This document shows, in pieces, positions 31,106 to 38,304 of a stretch of DNA of 64,000 nt. The position numbers and the translations under genes were made by a program. The notes under the pieces are model-generated. The model was not told the origin of the DNA and did no database searches. It saw only the letters and a program-made list of their open reading frames with translations. Every line of letters begins with the position of its first letter. The first letter of the stretch is position 1. The stretch is from assembly GCF_900491745.1 (NCBI RefSeq), contig NZ_UETR01000013.1, positions 1-64,000 on the forward strand, read 5' to 3'. Source of the DNA: Amarolinea aalborgensis. Lineage in GTDB: Bacteria > Chloroflexota > Anaerolineae > SSC4 > Amarolineaceae.

Positions 31106-32296
31106 ATGCCAAACTATCTGGCGCCTGATATTTATGTCGAGGAGGTCGCCGGCGGCGCCAGGCCCATCGAGGCTGTCGGCGCCAGTACGGCGGGATTCGT
31201 AGGTGTGGCGCCCAACGCCGCCGCCCATCTCAATGAGGCCGTCGCCATCAATAACTGGATGCAGTTCGTCAAGGAGTACGTGGCTGACGGCAGCGCCAGC
31301 ACCCATCTGTCGAACGCCGTCTACGGCTTCTTCCAGAACGGCGGTGGACGCTGCTATGTCGTCAACGTTGGCGAAGGCAAGCCCATCAGCGGCGGTGGAA
31401 AGCAGCGCACAGGGCTAGACGTGCTCGAGCAGGTGGATGAAGTGGCTATCGTGGCTGCGCCCGGTTTTTCCGATGCTGCATCCTATGATGCACTCCTGGA
31501 ACACTGCGAACGGCTCGAAGATCGCGTCGCAATCCTCGACGCGCCGGCCCAAGTCACTGACATTGACAGCCTGACGAAAGTGGCGACATCTCCCGCCGGC
31601 GGCGGCGCCAGCGCGGCGGCCGGACTGCGCGCTCGACAGTCAGAGAACGGCTACGGCGCGTATTATTTCCCCTGGCTGATCGTGCGCGATCCCCTGGCGC
31701 CTGGCGCCCTGGTCAACGCGCCGCCGTCAGGACACATGGCGGGCATCTGGGCGCGCACCGACGCCGCGCGCGGCGTGCACAAGGCGCCGGCCAATGCGGC
31801 TGTGCGCGGCGCGCTCAACCTGACCTATCATGTTTCCCGGGCCGAGCAAGCAGTCCTCAATCCGGCCGGGGTCAACTGTATTCGCTTTTTTGGCAGCGAA
31901 GGGATCCTGGTGTGGGGCGCACGCACCCTGGCCGCGTCTGGCAGCGAGTGGCGCTACCTGAACGTGCGTCGCTTGTTCAACGTGATCAAGGAATCCATCG
32001 CACTCAACACGCGCTGGATCGTCTTCGAGCCGAACGACTATACCCTTTGGAAGTCCATCCGCCGCGATATCCGCGCCTTTCTGACGGTTCTCTGGCGCGA
32101 CGGCGCGCTGATGGGGCGCACTCCCGATGAAGCCTTCTTCGTGAAGTGCGATGAGGAAACGAATACGCCCGACGTCGTAGATGCCGGGCGCGTCGTGACC
32201 CTTATCGGCGTCGCGCCGGTGAAACCGGCCGAGTTCATCGTCTTCCGCCTGAGCCAATATGCCAGCGGCAGCGAAACCCAGGTGCAGGGAGGTTGA
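31106..32296 (+). CDS. Contractile injection system sheath protein
   Basis: A 396-residue phage-tail-sheath-type protein after AAAGGAG. Conserved parts: LAPDIYVEEVAGGARPIEAV at the N-terminus, GASTAGFVGVAP, RCYVVNVGEG, the central YGAYYFPWLIVRD and PPSGHMAGIWARTDAARGVH, and the C-terminal RRLFNVIKESI, WIVFEPND and LWRDGALMGRTPDEAFFVKCD that locks the contracted lattice. Only one sheath gene is found, whereas Afp/PVC have three paralogues. It is 3 nt from the tube gene. Confidence 0.95.
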   Translation: MPNYLAPDIYVEEVAGGARPIEAVGASTAGFVGVAPNAAAHLNEAVAINNWMQFVKEYVADGSASTHLSNAVYGFFQNGGGRCYVVNVGEGKPISGGGKQRTGLDVLEQVDEVAIVAAPGFSDAASYDALLEHCERLEDRVAILDAPAQVTDIDSLTKVATSPAGGGASAAAGLRARQSENGYGAYYFPWLIVRDPLAPGALVNAPPSGHMAGIWARTDAARGVHKAPANAAVRGALNLTYHVSRAEQAVLNPAGVNCIRFFGSEGILVWGARTLAASGSEWRYLNVRRLFNVIKESIALNTRWIVFEPNDYTLWKSIRRDIRAFLTVLWRDGALMGRTPDEAFFVKCDEETNTPDVVDAGRVVTLIGVAPVKPAEFIVFRLSQYASGSETQVQGG

Positions 32297-32299
32297 TCC

Positions 32300-32731
32300 A
32301 TGGCCAACCAGGTTGATCCATTTCGCAGCTATAATTTCAAGCTCGACATCGCTGGCGTCACCGAAGCGCATTTCACGGAATGCAGCGGCCTGGGCGTCAA
32401 AGTGACGCCCATCACGTACCGCGAGGCTGGCAATAACCAGGTGGTGCGCCACATTCCGGGCCCGGTTGACTACGCGGCCGTCACGCTGCGCTATGGCCTC
32501 ACCTCGTCTCGTGATTTGTGGGACTGGCTGCAGGCAGCCGCGCAGGGCCGCGTCGAGCGCAAGAACGTCTCACTTCTAATGCTCGACAGTCAAGGCGCGA
32601 CCGAAGTGATGCGCTGGAACTTGATTGACGCCTGGCCTTCAGAGTGGCAAGGCGCCGTCCTGAATGCGCTTTCACGCGAGATCGCCATCGAGTCGTTGAC
32701 GCTGGTTTATGACACGCTGGAACGCGCCTAG
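32300..32731 (+). CDS. Inner tube protein (T4 gp19/Hcp-like)
   Basis: A 143-residue tube subunit of the gp19/Afp1 family. The start follows GGAGG. Key parts are DPFRSYNFKLDIAGVTEAHF, TECSGLGVKVTPITYREAGN and the HIPGPVDYAAVTLRYGLT segment near 48-68, followed by VSLLMLDSQG and WNLIDAWPSEWQG. Hexameric rings of such proteins stack into the tube that is driven out by sheath contraction. A single tube gene is present. Confidence 0.95.
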   Translation: MANQVDPFRSYNFKLDIAGVTEAHFTECSGLGVKVTPITYREAGNNQVVRHIPGPVDYAAVTLRYGLTSSRDLWDWLQAAAQGRVERKNVSLLMLDSQGATEVMRWNLIDAWPSEWQGAVLNALSREIAIESLTLVYDTLERA

Positions 32732-32737
32732 CCACTC

Positions 32738-33961
32738 ATGAGTACGATCGGGCAGTCGCTACGTCTTTCCCTGGCGCGTACCCTACGCCGAACAGCTTCG
32801 CTCCTTGATCGGTTGGCGCTGAGCCTGCAATCGCCGGCCGCGCCTATCAGCGCCGCAGATGCTGACACAACGCCAGCAGAAGGCCCGCCCGCGCATTGGC
32901 TCCAGCACGCCCGACGCCCTCCGCCAGCCCACTGGCTGGCTCACATTCGCCGCCAGGCGCCGCATCTTTTGGCCGGAGCTGGGTTGGATGACGAGGCCTG
33001 GCTCACCCAGGCTGCGCCATCCACGCTGAAACCCCTCTCACCCGCCGCCTCTGTCACACCAGAAGAGTCTGCGTCCGCTGCGCCGGTCCAGGCGCAGCCA
33101 GCGTCGGCTGAACCTGTCGCCGCCGTGCAGCCGCGGCCCGTTTCAGCGTCCGCGCCCACGACAGCCGCGGCTCAGCCAACGCCGCGCCTGCGTCCAACCC
33201 GCGCATTGTCCACGCATCCGTTGCGCTTGCGCCCTGTGGAAACAGCAGCTTCGGCCCCGCGCCTCGGCCTGGCGGAGAATGCCCTGCCTGCGCCCACCGC
33301 GCCCACGCTCGCTGTTTCCGCCCCGGCGGCGTCCATGCGGCCAGCCGCACAGCCGCGGCCGGATAGGCCCGCGCCTCCGTTGCCCTCCCATCCGTTGCCC
33401 ACGCGGCCTGTGAGACCTGTGGCGAGTGCGGCGCCTGCGCCCACCTTGTCCGCTTTTGCGCCTGACGACGCGCCTTCCACCGCACCCCGCGCCGTCGCAG
33501 CGTCTGCATCCCGGCCGCCGCACGAGGCGCTGTCCCGTGTGCACTCCAACCGCCTGCCGTTCTCCTCCCTGGAACAGCCAACCACGTCGCAGCCGACGAC
33601 GCCGCCGACGCCCGCGGCCCCGCCGCCGCCTGCTGCCTCGCCCAAGCCCGCGCTGCCTGCCGCGGCCGCGCAAAGCCCAACTCCTGCGGCGCCGCCACTC
33701 CGGCCCAGGCCGCAGCCCACAGCGCCGCCATCCAAGCCGCACCGTCCAGCGCCGATCACGGCCGATCCGTGGCCCCAGCTGCCGCCAGCCGCCGATCCTA
33801 CGTCGTCGTCCAGCACCGGCGCGTCGCCGTCCACGCCGGCATGGCCCACGCTTCCCCCATGGCCCGAAGCGGCAGAACTGGAAACAGCGCCGAATCTGCG
33901 GGCCTGGCAGCGCCGCCAGCGCCTGCAGCGCGAGCAGCGAGGTCTTCTGTGGAACGAGTAG
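32738..33961 (+). CDS. Pro/Ala-rich low-complexity protein in CIS operon
   Basis: A 407-residue frame 6 nt after the tube gene and overlapping the next gene by 13 nt. A short N-terminal helix (MSTIGQSLRLSLARTLRRTA) and HWLQHARRPPPAHWLAHIRR are followed by about 300 residues that are mostly Pro, Ala, Ser and Thr with regular Arg. It ends with a more ordered helix, NLRAWQRRQRLQREQRGLLW. I recognise no family. The position equals that of small linker proteins between tube and LysM adaptor in other CIS loci. It may be a disordered scaffold or cargo adaptor. Confidence 0.6.
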   Translation: MSTIGQSLRLSLARTLRRTASLLDRLALSLQSPAAPISAADADTTPAEGPPAHWLQHARRPPPAHWLAHIRRQAPHLLAGAGLDDEAWLTQAAPSTLKPLSPAASVTPEESASAAPVQAQPASAEPVAAVQPRPVSASAPTTAAAQPTPRLRPTRALSTHPLRLRPVETAASAPRLGLAENALPAPTAPTLAVSAPAASMRPAAQPRPDRPAPPLPSHPLPTRPVRPVASAAPAPTLSAFAPDDAPSTAPRAVAASASRPPHEALSRVHSNRLPFSSLEQPTTSQPTTPPTPAAPPPPAASPKPALPAAAAQSPTPAAPPLRPRPQPTAPPSKPHRPAPITADPWPQLPPAADPTSSSSTGASPSTPAWPTLPPWPEAAELETAPNLRAWQRRQRLQREQRGLLWNE

Positions 33962-35982
33962 CCTTCTTGGTTGAAGAAACCAACGAGCGCCTGCGCTGCC
34001 TGCTCAATCCGGAGACGCTGGTGCTGCGCCGCACCGCGGGCGTGCGCCCGCGCCAGTCCACCTCCGGACAGGTCACTGGCCTTGGCCTGGCAGACGATCC
34101 CTTACTCTATACCGGCGGCGGCCGCACCGAGCTGGACCTCGATTTGCTCTTCGATGTGACGCTGCCCGGATCGTCTGTGACCAGCGAAGATGTGCGCGAC
34201 CTGACCGCGCCGCTCTGGCGGTTGGCCGAAAACAGCCAGGCCACAGCCGGCGCCAGCCGCCCGCCGCTGGTGCGCTTGATCTGGGGCAAGTCGTGGAATA
34301 TCCCCGGCATTGTCGTGGCCGTCGCCGAGCGCCTGGAGCACTTCACCGCGGCGGGCGTGCCGCGGCGTTCCTGGCTGCGCCTGCGCCTCCTACGCGTGGA
34401 AGCGCCGACTGTCCCCGCGGCCACGGCCGCACCCCCAACCAATTGGGGTTTACAGGCGGCCAACGCGACGTTTGCGACCCCGAGCGCGGTACGCGTTCAC
34501 GAGCGGCTCGGCGGCAGCGACCGGAGCAATAATACCACGGTCGAGATTTCGTTGGCCGCGTCGCTGGTCACGGCCGGCGACATCATCGGCGCGGCGCTCC
34601 TGGAGACGCCCGCGGTCGCCTTGCTGCTGGCAGCCGGCCGCCGCATCGTGGATGAAGCCGCCGGCGCGATCGGCAAGGTGGCTGACTGGATCACGAGCGC
34701 AGGGGATTCGCCGGCGCTGGCTGCTATCCGCGCTGGCTTGAGTACAATGGGGAGCGCCGCGCAGCGCGTGCTAACGGTAGTCTCCAGCCGAGTTTCCGAG
34801 CTGCAAAAACGGGTGGTCGCCGAGATCGGCGCGGCCGCAGCCCGCATCGCGGCAACGGCGCGCGCGCTCAGCATACGTCTGGCCGCGCTGACTGCGCCGG
34901 CGCGGGAGGCCATCGGCGCCGCGCTGGAGGCGGCGCTGGCGAACATCCGACCCCTGGCCCGCGCCCTGCCGCAAGCCGCCGCGGTGATTGCCGCGGCCGT
35001 GCGCGCACGGGCGGCGCGCCTGCTCGCGGCCGCCCTGCCGGTGCTGGAAGCCGGGCGGGACGCGGCCGGCCGCGCGCTGCAGCGCGCAGGATCGTTCCTG
35101 TCTGAGGCCGCAGGTCGCGCCGGCGACGCGATTCGCACGGCGATGGAGACCATCGGTCAGGCCATCCAGGGGTTGCGACAGTCCGGCAGCACGTCGGTTT
35201 TGCCCAGGGTGCAGGCGGCCCTGGCGCAGGTGGCCGGCGCGGTGACTGCGCTATGGGCTGACGGATCGAGTCGCGCCCGCCGCGCCGCGCGCGCAGTCGA
35301 GAAGACCGTGGTCGCCATGACCAACGGCCTGAAAAACATGCTCGAAGCGGGGGAGGCTGTCGCCCTGGTGGCTGGGGAAGCCCTGCGCCAGCCTATCACT
35401 TCGTCGGCAACCGCGCTGGACGCGGCCGTCGCGGGCTGGACGGCTGGCAATGCTTCGGACGCAGGATCGGCGGCGGACGCAGGCCAAGACCTGGTTGCGG
35501 CCGTGGAGGCGCTGCAGCCTGCACCAGATGATCGCACATCTCAGTCGCTCCTGGCGCCGGCCGCGCAGATTGCCGCCGCGTTGGAGCAAATGCCCCACGC
35601 GCCCCCGGCCCAAGTCGCCGGCCAGATCAAGCCCGCGCTGGCAGCGTTGCAGGATGCGCTCGACCACCTTAACGCGACTGAAGATCAGGCCGCACAGGCC
35701 CTGCTCAGCGCGGCGCTGGCCGCGGCGCCAGGATCAGCCGCGACCGTAGAAACGCCTGGCGTTGCCGCGCCCGATGAGCCGCCTGGGCTGTTACCGCAGC
35801 CGGCGGCGGCCACGCGTGCGATTGATTTCGGCGAGCGCCTGGATCAGCTCAGCCATCGTTACCTGGGGGATGCCGCTTTTTGGCGCGCACTGGCCGAATT
35901 CAATGGGATCGCTGACCCGCTGCACTTGGGTGAAGGCTTGACGCTGCGCATCCCATCGAGCGCGCGCGGAGGGGCCCGTTGA
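33949..35982 (+). CDS. CIS tube-initiator/adaptor (Pvc7-like) with long Ala-rich insert and C-terminal LysM
   Basis: A 677-residue protein; GTG at 33949 is chosen because it follows GCGAGG and gives VERVAFLVEETNERLRCLLN, whereas upstream codons overlap the previous gene. The N-terminal part (1-155) matches the CIS tube-adaptor family (FLVEE..., RTELDLDLLFDVTL, PPLVRLIWGKSW). The C-terminal about 50 residues are a LysM-like module (ERLDQLSHRYLGDAAFWRAL, NGIADPLHLGEGLTLRIP). Between them lie about 440 residues of Ala/Arg/Leu-rich, probably helical sequence. The typical family length is about 230, so this insert is unusual and may measure length. Confidence 0.8.
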   Translation: MERVAFLVEETNERLRCLLNPETLVLRRTAGVRPRQSTSGQVTGLGLADDPLLYTGGGRTELDLDLLFDVTLPGSSVTSEDVRDLTAPLWRLAENSQATAGASRPPLVRLIWGKSWNIPGIVVAVAERLEHFTAAGVPRRSWLRLRLLRVEAPTVPAATAAPPTNWGLQAANATFATPSAVRVHERLGGSDRSNNTTVEISLAASLVTAGDIIGAALLETPAVALLLAAGRRIVDEAAGAIGKVADWITSAGDSPALAAIRAGLSTMGSAAQRVLTVVSSRVSELQKRVVAEIGAAAARIAATARALSIRLAALTAPAREAIGAALEAALANIRPLARALPQAAAVIAAAVRARAARLLAAALPVLEAGRDAAGRALQRAGSFLSEAAGRAGDAIRTAMETIGQAIQGLRQSGSTSVLPRVQAALAQVAGAVTALWADGSSRARRAARAVEKTVVAMTNGLKNMLEAGEAVALVAGEALRQPITSSATALDAAVAGWTAGNASDAGSAADAGQDLVAAVEALQPAPDDRTSQSLLAPAAQIAAALEQMPHAPPAQVAGQIKPALAALQDALDHLNATEDQAAQALLSAALAAAPGSAATVETPGVAAPDEPPGLLPQPAAATRAIDFGERLDQLSHRYLGDAAFWRALAEFNGIADPLHLGEGLTLRIPSSARGGAR

Positions 35983-37502
35983 ACAGCGTAGCGACGCTTC
36001 CTCGCCTCCATATTACTGCGGACGGGTCGGCGCTGACTGCGGCTGCCTATCGTGGACTCAGCGACGTGCGAGTGCAGCAGCGCTTGTCGCTGCCAACCCT
36101 CTGCGAGCTGGTTTTTGCCGACCCCGTCGAATTTCTGGATCTCGCGGCGCGGCTGACGCCCGGCGTTCGGCTCTTGGTTGAAGCTGACGACCAGGCGGTT
36201 CCCCTATTTGTCGGCGAGGTCACGGCCGTAGAATGGGTCTATGGCCCTGCCGGGCAGCGTGAACTGCGCGTGCGCGGCTATGATTTGCTGCACCGGCTGC
36301 GTAAGCGCCAGCCAGTCAGGACGCACGTCAGCGTCACCCTCGCCGAGCTGGCCGCCGACATGGCGACGGATATCGGCCTGACCGTAGATGCGGCTGACCC
36401 AGGGCCGCTGTGGCCGCGACTGCTTCAGCATCGGCACTCTGATCTGCACTTGCTGGCGGATCTGGCTGCACGCGCCGGGCTTTACCTCACCCTACGCGAA
36501 AATGTGCTGCACCTGCTGACGCTGGCCGGCATCGGCGATCCACTGCCGCTGACGCTGGGCGAGTCACTGCTGGAAGCGCGCATAGATGTCAGCAGCGAGC
36601 CGGCCACGCGCAGCGTCGCCGTGCAGAGCTGGAACCCGCGGGAGGCTGTCGCGCATGCGGGGCGCGCGAAGACCCCGGCCATTGGACGGACGCCGGATGC
36701 GTTCACGGCGCCAGATCGGGTTGGCGGCAGCGGCCAACGGGTGCTGGCTGGTCAGGCCCTACAGGATGATCGTCACGCCGAAGCGCTGGCTCAGGCCGAG
36801 CTAGATCGGTACGCGGCGTATGAAATGACCCTCTGGGGCGTGGCGGCCGGCGATGCGCAGCTGCGACCGGGCGCACGCGTGGTCATTGATGGCATCGCTG
36901 GCGCCCCGGCGGGACCTTACGTCCTGACAGAGGTGACGCACACCATCAACACAGCGCACGGCTTTGTGTCCGAACTGTCCACCGCACCGCCGCCGCCGCC
37001 CACCGACCTGGCGGCGCCGGCCGCCGCGGTGCTTGGCATCGTCACGCAGGTGAACGATCCGCTGGCCCAGGGTCGCGTTCGCGCCAGTCTGCCCGCGTAC
37101 GGAGCCATGGAAACGGAATGGATGCAGGTGCTCAGCCTGGGCGCGGGGCGCAGCAAAGGTTTGATGATTTTGCCTGACGTGGGCGATCGTGTCCTGGTGC
37201 TGCTGCCAAGCGGCGACCCCGGCGACGGCGTCATCCTGGGCGGACTGTACGGCCCGGAGGCGATGCCGGACAGCGGCGTAGAAGGCGGCGCCACGCAGCG
37301 CCACACCTGGTTGACGGCCGGCGGTCACCGGATACGCCTGGACGATGCCGGTCAGACCATTCGCGTGGAGGACAGCCGCGGCAGCTACGTGGAACTGTCT
37401 CCCCAAAAAGTGCTCGTCCACGCGACCACGCGCCTGGAGTTGGAAGCGCCTGGCCAGGCCGTGGTGATTCGCGGGGCCACGATTGATTTCGAACGCGCGT
37501 AA
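35979..37502 (+). CDS. VgrG/gp27-gp5-like CIS spike protein
   Basis: A 507-residue protein with a TTG start overlapping the previous stop (TTGA) after GGAGGGG. The N-terminal gp27-like hub has ELRVRGYDLLHRLRKRQPVR, DIGLTVDA and LLQHRHSDLHLLADLAARAG. The gp5-like OB part has VLGIVTQVNDPLAQGRVRAS and QVLSLGAGRSKGLMILPDVG with VLVLLPSGDPGDGVILGGLY. The C-terminal stretch, VEDSRGSYVELSPQKVLVHA, is the start of a spike beta-helix. It corresponds to Pvc8/Afp8 and sits on the baseplate as the membrane-puncturing needle. Confidence 0.92.
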   Translation: MNSVATLPRLHITADGSALTAAAYRGLSDVRVQQRLSLPTLCELVFADPVEFLDLAARLTPGVRLLVEADDQAVPLFVGEVTAVEWVYGPAGQRELRVRGYDLLHRLRKRQPVRTHVSVTLAELAADMATDIGLTVDAADPGPLWPRLLQHRHSDLHLLADLAARAGLYLTLRENVLHLLTLAGIGDPLPLTLGESLLEARIDVSSEPATRSVAVQSWNPREAVAHAGRAKTPAIGRTPDAFTAPDRVGGSGQRVLAGQALQDDRHAEALAQAELDRYAAYEMTLWGVAAGDAQLRPGARVVIDGIAGAPAGPYVLTEVTHTINTAHGFVSELSTAPPPPPTDLAAPAAAVLGIVTQVNDPLAQGRVRASLPAYGAMETEWMQVLSLGAGRSKGLMILPDVGDRVLVLLPSGDPGDGVILGGLYGPEAMPDSGVEGGATQRHTWLTAGGHRIRLDDAGQTIRVEDSRGSYVELSPQKVLVHATTRLELEAPGQAVVIRGATIDFERA

Positions 37503-37534
37503 CAATACGCGTGGCATAGGAGCGAGTTACGCTC

Positions 37535-37876
37535 ATGAAGGTTCTGACCGAGGACGCCCTGCTGGTATGCCGTCATGAACTAGGCACGGTTGCCATCGAA
37601 GCAACGCAAACCCTGGTGACGATTGCCGGTCGCCGCGTGCTGGTCGAGACCAATCCGGAGGACCGGCCCATTCGGCTGTGCCCCAATATCGGCGTTGCGA
37701 TCAAACCTTGCACGCGCACCCTCAAGGTGAAGACAGGTTATTCGGATTTTGTGCGCATCGAGGGCCGCCGGCTCTGCCTGGACACGGTGACTGGCCTCAC
37801 CGACGGAACACCGCCAGGGGTTGTAGATTATCTGGTGCGCAAACCTGGCCAGGATTTGGTTGAGGAGGCGGCATGA
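37535..37876 (+). CDS. PAAR-like spike-tip protein (Pvc10-like)
   Basis: A 113-residue protein lying between spike and gp25 genes. It carries LLVCRHELGTVAIEATQTLV, VLVETNPEDRPIRLCPNIGV, PCTRTLKVKTGYSDFVRIEG and RLCLDTVTGLTDGTPPGVVD. Regular short beta segments with Cys and Gly turns match the PAAR-like/DUF4280-type tips that sharpen VgrG trimers. Cysteines at RLCPN, KPC and RRLCLD could bind a metal at the apex. It overlaps the next gene by 4 nt. The exact family is less certain than its role. Confidence 0.6.
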   Translation: MKVLTEDALLVCRHELGTVAIEATQTLVTIAGRRVLVETNPEDRPIRLCPNIGVAIKPCTRTLKVKTGYSDFVRIEGRRLCLDTVTGLTDGTPPGVVDYLVRKPGQDLVEEAA

Positions 37877-38304
37877 CTACCGACCGCGAACGTGGCTGGT
37901 TGTTTCTGCACCCCGATTATGACGCCGCGCCGGAATTTGCCGGGCTGCGCCTCTCTGCGCGCGGAGGCATCGCCCTGGTCGAGGGGGCGGCCGCCGTGCG
38001 TCAGGCCATCCTGCTGCTGCTGTCAACCATGCCCGGCGAGCGGGTGATGCGGCCAGATTACGGTTGCGAACTGCACCGACTTCTGTTCGCAACCAACGAT
38101 GACACCACGGCCGGCCTGGCGATCTTCTACGTCCGTCGCGCGCTAGAGCGCTGGGAGCCGCGCGTCGACATTGTGCGGTTGGACGCCAACCGCCAGGCTG
38201 AGCGTCCGGAGCTGCTGGACATTGTTCTGGAATACCGGCTGCGCGCAACGCGGCAGACCGACCGGCTGGCTTTTACCGTCAACCTGGAAGCTGAGGAGGT
38301 GTGA
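37873..38304 (+). CDS. Baseplate wedge protein, gp25/GPW family
   Basis: A 143-residue protein with start AGGAGGCGGC-ATG. The gp25 signature is clear: GGIALVEGAAAVRQAILLLL followed by STMPGERVMRPDYGCELHRL and LFATND. The N-terminal FLHPDYDAAPEFAG is also typical. gp25-like proteins join the sheath initiator to the wedge of the baseplate (Pvc9/Afp9). It is coupled to the next gene by TGATG. Confidence 0.92.
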   Translation: MTTDRERGWLFLHPDYDAAPEFAGLRLSARGGIALVEGAAAVRQAILLLLSTMPGERVMRPDYGCELHRLLFATNDDTTAGLAIFYVRRALERWEPRVDIVRLDANRQAERPELLDIVLEYRLRATRQTDRLAFTVNLEAEEV

